A stretch of 64,000 nt of DNA from NCBI GenBank assembly GCA_905250125.1, contig CAJNOL010000364.1, forward strand, positions 1-64,000, written 5' to 3'. The notes under the pieces were generated by a model. That model ran no database searches. It was not told where the DNA came from and saw only the letters and a program-made list of their open reading frames with translations. This DNA is from Rotaria sordida (Eukaryota; Rotifera; Eurotatoria; Philodinida; Philodinidae). The translations under genes and the position numbers were made by a program. Positions 46,502-60,748 of this stretch are shown here, one piece after another; position 1 is the stretch's first letter, and every line of letters begins with the position of its first letter.

Positions 46502-46851
46502 ATGACAACAACAAATAAAAACATCGAATCAATAGTTAAACAATGGACTTCATTTGATTTGAAATCAATTCAGGTAAAGTGTTCTCTCCCTATCTATCTA
46601 TACAATTCATGTCTTTTTCTTTGTTTGTTGACATGACACATCAAACTATTATCTTTACCTTTCTTCTTTCTTATTCTTCTTTTTCTTCTTTATTTGTTAA
46701 GTGTTTCTCTATCTATCTTTTCGAGTTAGATTTCTTGATCAATTCAGTAGAGAAAAAAAAAGAAAATGAATTAAGTGATCAAAACTGTTGTGTAATAAAA
46801 AAGTTTAACAAAGCTTTAAATATATCTATCAACATAAAAGTTTAATACAAG

Positions 46852-46882
<31 letters not shown>

Positions 46883-49800
46883 GTATTTATTTATTTATTT
46901 ATTTATTTTTATTCTCGAAGAAATGTTGTATTTATGAGAATGACCTTTTTTTTTCGATTATGACACTTTTACTTATCGTATTGATCAGTACCACAATGAT
47001 TACTAAACAACTAACATGTCCACCTTATTCATTTGTGTGTGAAAGAAGAAGAGGTTGTCGACCTTCTCTTTTCTTTTCTTTTTTTCTTCTTCTTCTCTTT
47101 CTCTTTTAGAGTTCGAGAACTACTAATCATGTAATCGTCACCGTTGACGCTCGCTCTCTAGTTATATGTCGCATAATGATAATAGATCGAGTCTTATGTA
47201 TAGCGATCGCTCTTGAAGAATATTCTTTTTCTATGTCTTCGTCTGTTTTCCCTCTTCTTTGTTTTGTTGTTCTTCTATATTACTACTGTTCTCCTGTGAT
47301 TAGGGTTCTTTCTTGCGCCTCCATCGCATCTCTCTCTCTCTTTCATACTACTACTTATTATGTTTGTCGATGATGATACAGATAGAGATATCGTCTTTTC
47401 GGTATCACGACAACGACAATTTCCGTTAATAGTTCTGTGTTGGTGTTTCAATCGATTCTGTAAGTGTATATATGTATATATTATGTATATATAGTGTGAA
47501 CTATAAAAAATAAGAAATATACGTGATGGAATTTGAAAAACTAAGTTTAAGTGATTGATGTGTAGTTATAGAGTCTAGTTGATAGATATATATATGTGCA
47601 GTTATGCTTTAAGTAACGAAAGAAACAAAAAAAAAAAAAGAAAAGAAAGGAGAAATTCCAATGATGATTGCTTTTTACGGGAGAAATATTGCCCATCTCT
47701 CTTATCCATAGTTATAAACATGTGATAAATAACCTGAATGAATGAATGAGTGAATGAATGAATGATCGACATCAGTAAATGAATACGTATATATGTTGGT
47801 ATGTATTTCAATGTAAAACTAAAAGAAAAACAGAAAGACGAAGAAATCGCATCTCGTATATATTGTATATGTATGTTTGTCTGCGATGATTGATCTTAGA
47901 AGTATATAGTTGATGTGTGGTGAAACTTGGCGCCATGTTTATTGGTACATCCCACGAAGCACTTCGTACTTGGATATTGACACACACCATACAAGAGAAG
48001 ATAAGAAGAACTGTAACTGAGACGAATATCTGTTTCCAGCTCTCTCTCTCCTTCTATGCTTGTTCGTTTATCGACCTAAAAGAAATACAGAAATGCGACA
48101 TTGACTTGAGTAGCAGCACCACAAGACGTCGCTGATTTCCTCCTTGAGAAGAGATGCCGTGTCTAATCTATATCAATCAACTCTCCCTCTTTTTTCCCCG
48201 AAAGACTCGACGAAGTAAACCTAATCTCGAATTGACAACATCCAGCTTTGTTATTCCGCTTTTCTCTTTTTCTTCATTGTAACATGTATATATACATATA
48301 CATATATATATGTGTGTATGTTTAAAAAAGAGATATTGTCAACAACAAACAACTAATGATCCATGATCGTTAATTATGATCGCTTTCTACTAGTGACGAC
48401 AGACAACTTTGTCTGTATATATATATATATATATAGATAGATAGATAGATATATGTGCGCATCATATGTACAGTTGTATCAATAAACGAAACGAACGAGG
48501 AATTGTCAGTGAACATAATGTCAAAAAAAAAGAAGAAATAAAAAGAGAAAGCAATAAAACAAATCACTTTTGGGGCCGACTGAGAAACAATCGATTAATT
48601 GTGGACGATGACACGACACGACATACATATTGGTGCAAGATGGTACCCACGTGCATTGTCTATATATATATTATGTGTGTGTACATGAGATGAATTACGA
48701 TTTCTCTCTCTTTTTTTTTCTTTTTAATATTTGTTTCGTTTATTATCAAATATCAATTTGATATAGAATGATTGAAAATATATTTATCAATATAAATCAA
48801 TGAATGTAAATATTAAATAGAATAATATTATTTTCTTCTTCTTTTCTTGTCTTTCTAGCATGATTTAGACGTGACAACAACTGAAATAGTCAGTTGTGCT
48901 GATGAAAGTGATCAATCAAGAAGAAAATTGGTTGAATTAAGTCGAGATTTTAAGAAAAATACGAATGAGGTAGGTGGATCCTCTTATTTCTTCTTTACTA
49001 TATCTTCTATTTTAATTGATCATTAAATAGACAAAAAAATAATAAGAAAGACAGGTACTCGTGATCATCAGTCGTGTATAAGTGTGTGTGTGTGCGAACG
49101 CACATAGTTTTCTTTTTTTTTTTTGCATCTATTGTCTCTTTTTTTCTTTATTTTTATTTTACACTACATACAAAACGAACGTGATCATCTATAAGACAGA
49201 CTGATCGTTCGAGAAACTCTCATCATCATCATCATCATCATAATCATCATCATCTTCATCTTCTTTTTTTTCTTCGAAGCAAGATTGCACTTCCTGGGCT
49301 ACCATCGTCTGCGCAGGTGTATAGTTGAACTAATTTGCATGTATATATCTGTCTTGTTTGTCGGACTAACTTGCGCCTATTCGTCGTTTTATTTTACGCA
49401 CGATCTCATCATAACAATACACTCTGTTATAAAGCGGTAGTGACATATATATTCCGACAATAACAATAGCTCATCTGATTTAGAAACTTTTTTCTTTTTT
49501 TACTTCGCTCGTTTTCTTCTTCTTTTTTTTCTTTCATATACAATATATATACAGGAAATACAAGGCGAAAGGATCAATTTGTATATAAAGGTGTTCCCAT
49601 TTACTTCAATGAATTGAATATCATTGAAAGGACAAGATCATATTACAAATAATGCGCCGAATTCATCGTTCATTAAGAGTTGACACTGATGTGATCGGCC
49701 GAAAAAAGTTCAGCTATAGAAAAATCGACCTATCGATTACATAAGTATATATATATATAAAACAAAAAAAAAAAAAGAAAATTTCGTTCCAAAAACCTAA

Positions 49801-50836
49801 ATGAACATGATCTTTGAATATGTTTTTTTGTTTTTTTATTATCAATGAATAGCTTGTTAAAATTCAATTGTTTGATATATTTAATTTTTTCACATTCTTC
49901 ATTCATGAATAAATACATTGTCAATTTTCAAATTTAACCAGTTAGATCTTTAGCATACATTTAGCATCTGCTCACACTCTTTTTTTTTTCTCTTTTAAGC
50001 ACACCTCAACTACCACTCCATTCATTCATTTGCCAAAATCATTACATACACTTTCCATTTGCCGCTTTCATGCAGTGCACCTATGCTTTACTTTTGTTCT
50101 AATTTGTTAAAGTGAAATATAAAAGTCGATCAGCAATAAGTAACAGCAGTCAAACTACCTTTGTGTATATATATATATGTGTGTGTGTGTGTCGCGTCAC
50201 AAAGGTGATAATCAAATTTCATTTCTATATTTCAATTGTATGTGTCTTGAACATTAGGGGGCGAAAATTGATTTTTTTTTTCTGACTAACTATATACAGT
50301 GCATACACCTCATTAAGATGACTTGTCAATCATGTATAAGAGAGTCTGTTCTTAACGTGTGATTTATTGCTGTTTGAAACGTGCTTCATATGTGCACTCG
50401 TGTGCAAAGATCTTTGATCTTCTTCGTCTTGTTTGCGATGAAGACTAAACTTGATGATGAAGTCAATTCCACCTCATATACAACATATATTCTACTTCAA
50501 TCGAAGAGGGAGAGAGAGAGGGAAAGAGATTTTTTTTCCCCTTTCTCTATCTATCATCTCCAGCAACATCAGTGTACTCTTTAATTGTGTGTCGTTTTTC
50601 CTCTCCTCCTGATCATCACCCGGTAATGACACAGTAGAATAGTCTCCTCTGAGTCTGTGCGTGATGACAGACCGTCTGTCTGCGTGTGATTGAGCAGAGA
50701 AACAAAAAAAAAAGTTTTTTTTTATACTTTCTCTCTCTCTCTTGTTCTATAATCCCTCTATGGAATGACAAACTAGCGACCTATCATTTGGCTAATGTAG
50801 TTTCTCCAAAGTAGTTCCGATACATTCGATTCTTCT

Positions 50837-50868
<32 letters not shown>

Positions 50869-53800
50869 TATATATGTATGTGTCTATGCGAACAAATACG
50901 CCCCCTTAGCGGGCGACGATTTGTATTATTCATCATCATTTCTTCTCTCATCATTCACGTTAAAGGAAATGAGCGAATGAAAAAGAAAGACTTCAGTTCA
51001 TCTTATCCGCATTCACGATGACAAGGAAGAAGAGAGAAAAGAGACATGATTTACATATTCAATAGGCGGAGCGACAACCATTATGTTTCTTTCTTATACT
51101 TTGATCATCATCTTACTACTTCTACCTGGTGTTTTCTTTTCAATAGATGAGAGAAAAGCCTCTTCGAAACACTCGATGAATAGGGAGTGAATGCGCTCGC
51201 ACTCGCGCGCGCATACACAACATACGGTGTGTTGAATTGTGTCAAATCTTGTTTAGGTTGATGACTTTTCACTGTTCTTTCTCTCTCTCTCTCTCTCACA
51301 CATACACTCTCTTTTTCCATCTTCCTGAAATTTTAATCAGATAGCATCTCCTAAATGACGAGAAGAAAAGGAGGGAAAAGAGACAAAGACAAAGAAGGAA
51401 AAGAAGAAGAATAAATACTTAAAGAATGTCTTGGTCGGTGCGTCAACGACTAAGTCGGATCTGCATCAGAACTAATCACAAACAAGGGTCAATTTCCTCT
51501 TTCGTAATTGATTTTCTTTTCCCTTCTCCTTCGTCTTCTTCTTTTTCTTTTTCTTCTTCTGCTTCTTATTCTTCTACTTTACTTCTTTTCTATTCTGGTA
51601 GGTGAAAAAACTTGATGCGCATTCGTTCTTCCCTGCTAGTCACACATATAAATGGAGATTCTAATTAGACGTGATCATTCGATATCATGATCTCTTCCCT
51701 CTCCCTCTCTCTCCCCCTCTACTTCTCTGTCGCGTGTATCGAGTCGTCGTTGTCGTTGGTAAAAGAGTAATAGTAGTGAACTCTAGTTGATTACTTTTGG
51801 TGCCCATCGGCACGCAACTCTTCCGATGAGAAAATCGAACACCCGCGCGCTCCTCCAATTACATATAAAAACCAATCAGAAAATAGAGAATCATTCTTTT
51901 TTCTTTTCTATGTCCTTTGTTGTTTCTTGTCTTTTGCTACTTTCTGTCTGTCTCCACTTCAGGTGATTGAACCACTTTGAATGAGGACATTCGTCAAGCG
52001 AGTAAAAAAAAAAAAAGAGTTGTTAAAAATTTAAAAAACTTAAAGTGATTTTTTTCTGTTTGAGTTGATGCCGCACTACCATTTTCTTATAAGATGTATA
52101 TGAATATATAAATATATATATATATATATATAGATACACCTGTATATGAATGCCTGGAAGGTGTAAGGAAGTGAGCTAACCGATCATAATAACAACGATA
52201 GTGTGGAGCCTTAGTGCCTAATATTCTTTGTCTCGATCTGCATCACCATCGGTGCGTGTGCGTCCATCCTAGTAATGAAAATTCTTTTTCGACGCTTCTT
52301 TATTTGTTTATAAGGTTTCTCTTTAGCGGATGATTAAAATACAAAACGTTTCCGATCATATTCGTCTTCTATAGGTTTTTTCTTCTTTGTCACATATATA
52401 AATTCTTTTTTTTTTTTTATTGTAGTCATAGTATGTGTAAATGAATCGTGCGCCAGTTAATCGACACGAACGCAATGCAATGCATTTTGCGTTTCTATAT
52501 GCGTGTGTCTATATGTGTGTTCATTTCATTTTGTTTGAATAAACATTGTGAGACTTCCGTTGCCGGCACCTCACCCGATGATTGCTAATAGAGAAAAAGA
52601 CAAGCGACGTTCGCTCATATAGAATAAACGCAATGATGATTGAAATTTTCTCTCTCTCTTCTCATTTCTATATGTTTACGCTTAAGAATAAAATATTCAT
52701 AACACAAAACGATGTGTGACAGGCTCCCGTTGTCACTCTCTTTAGTCTTCTTCTTCTTCTTCTTGTCTTTGCCTTTGCGCGTTCTGCTCTTATGGTCGGT
52801 TGGTAAGAGAGAAGGCGCAAAAAAATGCCTATATCTTTATAGAAAAAGAGAGAGCAAAAAAAAAATTCGCGATTGGTCTTCGCCAATGATTGGCCGAGAA
52901 CTGATCGTATTGTGCAATTTTTGGACAAATAATAGAGAGACAGAGACAGAGAAAGATATAGAAAGACAAGTATAGCACGCGATTTTCTATTCTCTTTTAG
53001 TAAACACCTGCTTACATTTAGAGAAGAAAAAAAAAGAAAGAAATCTATCTATCACCTGTCTCGTCTTCCTCTTTCATAAACGCGTGCGATAGATAGACGA
53101 CGACACGCATAGTCCTCTTGAAAAAAATAGAATAGAGAGAGAGAGAGGGAGAGGGAGAGAAAACGACCGACACCTTATCATCATCATCATTTTTTTGTGC
53201 GATATTCTCTTTCTAATCATCATCATCACTAGTGTTTGTGAGCCGAGTTACAAAAAAAAAAAAAAAGAAAAATTATTACCTCTCGCTAAACACACACTTA
53301 TACTGTAAATCGATAACAACATCATATCTTCGACATTTCTTCATTTTTTTTCTTTACATAGAAGTGTTGACTTTGTCACTTGTGTCTGTTAGGATGTACG
53401 CAAAGCCATTACACCTATATTAAAATCGTTCCAGATCGAAATAGATAGTTTATCAAAACGAAGCAAAGTAACTAAACAAACTTTCTTAGAAATTTATCAA
53501 TATTTAAGTGAATTACCAGGTAAGATAAAATATCTCTCTCTCTCCCTCTTGTATCTTTTTATCTTTTTTTTTTTTTCTTTGTTCGCTTTTTTAAAGATCC
53601 GGTGCCAATTCTTGAATATATTCAAACATCACAGAAACGATTAGAAAACGTATTTGATTTAGGAATACAAAATCAAAATTTAAGAGAAATATTAGGTAAA
53701 ATATAAAAATTTTTATCTTTTGAATATTGAGTTTTTTTTTTTTTTTAAATCATATTTATAGACGAATTAGCTCATGTCAAAAGTCAAAGTAAGAGAAGAA

Positions 53801-56800
53801 AAATTTTTTTGAAAAAGAAAAGAATCTAAAAATAATAATAATAATAGAATTGACAATCAAGCAATTACGTGATAAAATCAAAGATTTGGAAGAAAAAACA
53901 GAAGTAATCATACAGGTAAATTTTTCTTTTTTTTTTGTCTTTATTAATATAGCACAAAAAAAAAAGAAATTTTTACTTCGATTATATAAAAGAATAATAA
54001 AATTGAAGTAAATATTTAAAAGATTCTAACTGGAAGGAGAAAGTTATTGAATAGAATAAAAAAAAAAAAAAAGAAATCTAAAAAAGGAAGTTTATTGAGT
54101 TTAAGATCATAGCTATTTTTTTCTTTAACAAAAAAAAAGAAAGCAACTTTATTGAAATGATTTTTTTTTCTTTTTCTCTTCTAGCAACATATTAAAGAAA
54201 AAGAAGACTTCCAACGTATCTTCGGTATACAATATCGTTTTTTTTCCTTTTTTCTTTGTTTTTATTTCAAACTGATAAGAGAATCATCTATATAAATAAA
54301 TTTTATTTTTACAGGTTTAGTTACACTTTTTCTTTTTTACTTTGTCTAGCTGATAAAGGACATCAATTTGATCTTATTACAAAATATGCACAAATGGAAA
54401 TGCATCAATCAGTATTAGATCCTTTACATCAAGATATGTTTGAATATAAAATAAAACAAGATGATACAAATAATATATGTTCATCAGATAGTCATATATG
54501 TAATCAAGATTTAGAACAAATGAATAAGGTAAATTAATTTCTATTTTTTTTTTTTTTGTCAAAGAAGAGAAGAACTTTTTTTTTGTTTTTTTTACTCATC
54601 AATTAGCGAACATCATCAAATACAGAACGATTTGCTGATATATTACGTGAAGATTGTGAACAAAAACGATCAGCAAATAATAAATCTAATGATGAATTGA
54701 TTTCACAAGAAGGAATAGAGCGGAAATTATGTGAAAAACTTGAGCTTGAATTAGCAACTAAAGAACGTCAAATAGTTACACTTGCTGATGAAACACAAAA
54801 ATTACAATCGACATTGATTAAAATAAAAGAAACATCATTTACACAGGTAAAGAAAAGAAGAAGAAGAAGAATTTCAACGAAAAGAAAAAAATAATTTTTT
54901 TTTTTTTTTGATGAATCATATTTATCTTGAGTTTTTTTTTTTAATTCAGGTTTCTGATCTTGAAAGTGTATTACGTGAAAAAGAAAAGTTAATTGCACAA
55001 CTAGAAAATAAATTACACAGTCAAGCCGATTACGATGAAATCAAACGAGAATTGACGTAAGTAACAGATTTCTTTTTTTTTTTTTATTATAAATACAAAC
55101 AACTTGTCTTTTATTTTTTTTGTTTTTAGTCTTTTAAAATCAATCGAATTTTCTACAACAAATCGTTCTTCAAATGATGATCAAACAGGAAATCTATCAA
55201 AAAAATCTTTCGATATACAAGATGAACAAACACAAATCAAAATGCCACAAATGGATTCAGAAAGTAAGTTCAACTAATCCTACTATAATATAACACACAG
55301 TTTGATTGGCTATTATTCTCTATCTCTAAATCATAATTTTAAATATATATATGACAAGAAAAAAAAAACTAATAAGAGATTTTGTCGATTACATATATGC
55401 ATATTACAGCAACTTATCTATCACTCTAGGTAATACTAATCATCATCAGCTTCAACATTCATGTCGTCACTGTACTTCTCCATGTTTGCACCGATCAAAT
55501 ACTCCATATTTACCTATACCATCTTTTCTTTCATCATCAGCTTCTTCATCATCTAATTCATCTTCTTCTCCTTCATCGCCTTCTCAGATTTATTTAAAAC
55601 CTCATCAACAATCAACAACAAATTGTAATGGTATTGATGATATGACACGAACATTAAATGAAACATCAAAAAGAATTATTCCATCTATACCAACATCACT
55701 TTCAATTATAACAACAAAAGATAATCTTCAATTGTCCAATACACTTTCGAATTCAACAAATACTAAATATCCATCATTGACAACATCATGTTCAACAATG
55801 GTTACTCCAACTGCTTCACTTCTTTCATCAGTGACAACAACAACTTTAACGCCGTCCAATCTCTTTCCAGGTAAATCATATATATTTGTATATAAAAGAA
55901 AGAAAAAAAATCATTTTTTTAACCAATAAATAATTTCAGGTCATCAACTTTCATCCGTCCAATGTACAAAACTTCATTGTCCACCAACATCATCATGGAG
56001 TCCACCATTATCATCATCATCAGGTGTATCAAGTATAGCTACAACATCTACAGATAATCGAACAGTAATTAAATCATCATCATCAAAACAAACATCACCT
56101 AAACCATCACCATCACCAACAATTCTTGTTCCACCATCAACATGTACACCAGTAACACCAATTGCAAATGCAAATATACTTGAACCACTTGATACAACAT
56201 ATGTTGCTAATGTTGTACGAAAACTTCTTGCACAACATAATATAGGTCAACGTATATTTGCACGTTATATATTAAGTTTATCTCAAGGTACAGTTAGTGA
56301 ATTATTATCAAAACCAAAATGTTGGTCAAAATTAACTGAAAAAGGTAAAGAAAGTTATAGAAAAATGTGGTGTTGGGCAAATTCAGAAGAAAGTATATTA
56401 ACATTAAAAAGTATTAGTCCACGCAAAGGTATGAATAATCGTAAGTAACCGAAAAAAAAACAAAATAACCAAATAATTAATTAAAAAATTGATTTATTTT
56501 ATAAATAGGTTCAAAAGATAATCCATATCCAGCTATAAGTACAAAACGTACAGATCCAGCAACACATCAAAAAATTGTTCAAATTTTAGCTGATGCTCAA
56601 AAACAACAAATAGCAGCCGCTGTTGCTGCCGCAGCCGCAGCTGCAGCTGCAGCAACTAATATAGTAAATATAGAAATATCATTAAATTAAAAATTAAAAT
56701 TTTCAATATTTGTTTTTGTTGTTTTTTAAGGATCAAAAACTATCTTTATCTCCATGTAGTTCATTACATAAAGAAATATCAAATGTAAATCTATCAACAG

Positions 56801-57301
56801 ATCCACTTGAATCAAAAACTTCATCATCATCATCATCATCATCAATAACAAGTTCATCAACAGTAAATTCTCCTTTAAATGAATCATTACCATCTGATCA
56901 ACAAACATTTTTACTTCCTGTTCCACCACCTCCACTTCCATCATCAACAACAACAACATCAACATCAAATGCAGCAGCTTCTTTATCTATGTTATCAGCA
57001 TTTGTACCATCATTATTAATGCGTACGGCAAATAGTTTTAATAATGATACATCATCAACATCATCATCATCAATAACAGCAACAACAACAGCAACAAATA
57101 ATCTTTTAGATTGTTCAGCATCATCACCATTTAATTTACTTCGTCATCAACCAGATAATTATCGTAATTGGCTTATGTTACAAGAAATTGTTCGTAATAA
57201 TGATTTATTTAAACAATTTCAACCAACATTACCACCATCAATTGATATAGATGATGAAAGTGAACAGGATAATGATGATGATAGTGATAATAATGATGAA
57301 A

Positions 57302-57333
<32 letters not shown>

Positions 57334-60300
57334 AATATTGATGATGAAAATCCAATAAGTTCAGATGAAATTCCACTTGATTTAAGTATGAAAATAGATT
57401 CAAATCAACATGATATTGAACAAACATCAATTAAAATATCAAATAATAAACAACAATTATCAACAAAACATGTTAAAACAGCTTTAACACCATTACGTGA
57501 ACAAGATACATCAAAATATCGTTATATAAATACAATGGAATTAGTACAAACAGTTAAAGATATTTTAAGTCGTTATAGTATATCACAAAGACATTTTGGA
57601 GAAAAAATTCTTGGATTATCTCAGGGAAGTGTTAGGTAAATAAATTATTTTCTTTTTCTTTAAATTAAATATATAAATCTTACCCCTTTTTGTTTTTAGT
57701 GATATTCTTGCACGGCCAAAACAATGGGAATTATTAACACAAAAAGGTCGTGAACCATTTCTTCGTATGCGTATTTTTCTTGATGATCCAAATGCAATAA
57801 AACAACTTGTACAAACTGTTACAACAACACCAACATCAACATCGACAACAACAAATTCAATATTATTACCAACATTTTGTCCACCACCACCATCATCAAC
57901 AACAATAACAACAACATCATCATCATCATCATCATCACTTTTATCAAATACAACATTAAATGGTTATCATTCAAATAAATTATTAACACGTGATAATTCA
58001 ATAGATTCACAATCAAATATTTTATTGAATGATACATCACAATTATTAATAAATGAAACAATACAATTACCATCATCATCATCATCACCATCAAATGGAA
58101 TAATAACAAATTCAAATAAATCAAAATCTCGTTCAAAAAATTCAAAAATTAATAATGATAAATCATCAATACCATCATCATCATCATCATCAAATCATTC
58201 AAGACATTCATCAACAAATCCACTTATGACACCATATGAATTACCTAAAATATCATTACCAAGTAAAAACAAAAAAACAATTAATTAATTTTCAAATATT
58301 TAAAAAAAAACAAAATTGTTTTATTTTTTATCATTTAGATACAATCGATACTGAACAATTAAGTTCACAAGTACGTGAACTTCTTTTTGCTTATAGTATT
58401 GGTCAACGTGTATTTGGTATGTATTATTTATTATTATATAGAGATGAGTCATTTCAGACAAAACGAAACATAAATCATCTTTCATTTGACTTTAATTCTT
58501 TACAATGGATTATTTTTCTAAATAAGTTCTTTTTACATAGACATATGAAAAAAAATTGACTCTGGAAGCTGACTATTGATTAGAAAGTAATTAGTAATTT
58601 TCAGTAAGATCGGATTTTGAAAAACCACACCCTTAAAATTCAGATTTATAGAGATTCTAAAGAAAGATTTGTATCATTTGGAATTACTTTTGAACGTTTC
58701 ATTTAGTTATAAGAGTATTTCTTGTGTTTATATATTCGTATTCCGTCATACAGCTAATGCTAGATTTTTTTACTGATAATCCCTCGGAATAAAAGTCTCT
58801 AGTATTAATTTTTTAGAATATCTAGAGTAAATTAACATATATATGTAACGCATGAAAATTAGCTCTACGAACGTGTTTTAATTTTGTGAAGTCATATCCA
58901 AGTTTGTCGATATTTTTGTTAGGAGTGAGAGGAGTTAAAAATTTTGCAGAAAGTATTTTTACTGGATCTCTCCCCCATAACTAATGGCTTGTCAGCAGAT
59001 CGTCTCTCTTCCAAGGCTTGCCTCAATTCTCTTCATCTCGCAATGATATTGTCTGCTAGAAAAAGGCTAACGGATGTTTTAAAATCCGTTTTTTTTTCCA
59101 AAATTGCCACAAGGTTGTAAAATATTGGTGGAAAGTCCGACGTTCTAAGGAGGAAGCTCCGGCCTCGATTATCGAGAATCCTAGTCATATTTTTAACAAA
59201 TAATTTTTCACATATATATTGTCCTTTTTTTTTCTTATATTAAGGTGAAGCTGTACTTAATCTATCTCAAGGGACTGTTAGTGAAATATTATCAAAACCT
59301 CGTCCTTGGCCTTCATTAAGTGTTAAAGGTCGTGAACCATATATACGTATGTATACATGGTATCATGATACAGGCAATGTACAAAAATTACTTGCTTGGA
59401 AACGAGAACGTGATGGTAAAATTTTTATTTTTAATTTCATTTAATTTTATTTTATTATTTTTTTTTTCATAGCTTTACGACGTTCTCGTCCTCCAGCTAC
59501 GACAACAGATAATAATAATAATGGTGATTTAGAAAGTGGAAATAATAATTCAACAATAAAAAAATCCTTATCATCATCATCATCAACAACAACAAATAAT
59601 AATAATAATAATCCAAAACGTCGATATTTATTTACTGATGATCAACGTCGTGTATTAAAACAAATATTTGAAAATGAACCATATCCAAGTCAATCAACAT
59701 TAGAACAACTTGTTGGTGAATTATCATTACCAATGAATAAAATAGCTAATTGGTTTCATAATTCACGTATGAGAGCAAAAACAAATATACGTTCATCATC
59801 AAGTCCAACAAATAAAATTTCAACATCATCACTCAATAATAATAATAACAATGAAGATTTAATAAATACACATAGTGATGATGAAGATGATTTAGATGAT
59901 AATAATAACAATAATAATAATAACAATGGTGATGATGACGATGATGATGATGATTATCCTATTTTACCAACAATTGTACCTTTAACTAGGTAAATAAAAA
60001 TAAAAAACAGAAGGGGGGGGAGAGCAGGAAGAAGTTTGATTTCCTAATTTTTTTTTCTTTTCTACTAAATTAGTTCATGGCTTAATGGTACGAATGATTC
60101 GAACAGTTCAACAAGTCCAATTGGTTTATCAGCAACATCAACAAATATTGTTTCATTGATTGATGATCAAAAAATAACACCTATATCATCAAGTTCAAGT
60201 AGTAAAAAACGTAAATCAGTTCCACAAAAGATTGTCACTACAAATAATAATAATTTATCAAAAAAATTTCATAATGATCCAACAATAATTGAAAATGACA

Positions 60301-60350
60301 GTAATGATGAAACAAATCAAAAAACAAATCTAATTGATATTCTTACTTAA
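46502..60350 (+). CDS. CUX1: CUX transcription factor: coiled coil, three CUT domains and a homeodomain, 20 exons
   Basis: Exons: 46502-46573, 48859-48969, 53393-53519, 53597-53695, 53762-53788, 53848-53915, 54185-54224, 54350-54528, 54607-54846, 54950-55056, 55130-55263, 55430-55870, 55940-56440, 56509-56663, 56731-57635, 57700-58262, 58339-58416, 59245-59415, 59473-59989, 60074-60350; 4812 nt, 1603 residues, one frame. The N-terminus is CASP/CUX-like (WTSFDLKSIQ, SRRKLVELSRDFKKNT, LKSFQIEIDSLSKRSK, QADYDEIKREL). CUT repeats lie at about 630-710 (NIGQRIFARYILSLSQGTVSE), 1030-1105 and 1258-1340. The homeodomain (about 1387-1446) has WFHNSR, the His at position 50 typical of the Cut class. Linkers are Ser/Thr/Asp-rich with an Ala run near 56620. 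CUX proteins are sequence-specific repressors in the nucleus. CUX1 and CUX2 cannot be told apart here. Confidence 0.95.
46855..46907. repeat. Tetranucleotide microsatellites in CUX intron 1
   Basis: (TATG)n at 46855-46882 directly followed by (TTTA)n at 46885-46907. Confidence 0.9.
48970..53392. other. CUX intron 2, 4.4 kb, CT-rich with microsatellites
   Basis: The longest intron in the window. It holds many (TC), (TA) and (CAT) tracts (for example (TA)12 at 50841-50864 and CAT repeats near 49222-49255) and is GC-richer than intergenic DNA. No exon is supported: the coding phase of exons 2 and 3 joins directly. It may carry enhancers. Confidence 0.55.
58417..59244. other. CUX intron 17 with a GC-richer insert
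   Basis: 828 nt splitting CUT repeat 3. Positions about 58925-59190 are clearly richer in GC than the flanks (GGAAGCTCCGGCCTCG and similar) and look inserted, but I found no terminal repeats or protein. Confidence 0.4.
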
Positions 60351-60717
60351 AAATTCTTTTTTTTTTCTGTTTTGTTTATTGTTCAATTTTATCTAGCCAA
60401 GGTGATATTTTGAGGAAAAGAAAAACAATTGGTGATCTTGTAATTTTTTTTCTTTCTTTCTTTTTTTGTTCTTGTCGTTTTGTGAAATAATTCGTTTTAG
60501 TTGCTTGCTTTGCTCAACGTGGTTTTTATCTTTGTTTTTTTTTCTTCTTTCTGTTGTTTCGTTTTGTTCAATTGCATATATTTCTATATGTTTATCTGTA
60601 TGTGTGAATATTGCTCAAGCATTCTTACTAGTCGTAACACACTCACCTGCTCCAACAAGTGCATTAAGAAAAGACAAAAAAAAAATAATCATAATAATAA
60701 GAAACAAGAAAAAAAAT

Positions 60718-60748
<31 letters not shown>

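Noticed and set aside
56726-58145. Long minus-strand frames rich in Met, Leu and His over CUX exons
   Set aside because: Antisense shadows of Ser/Asp repeat codons.
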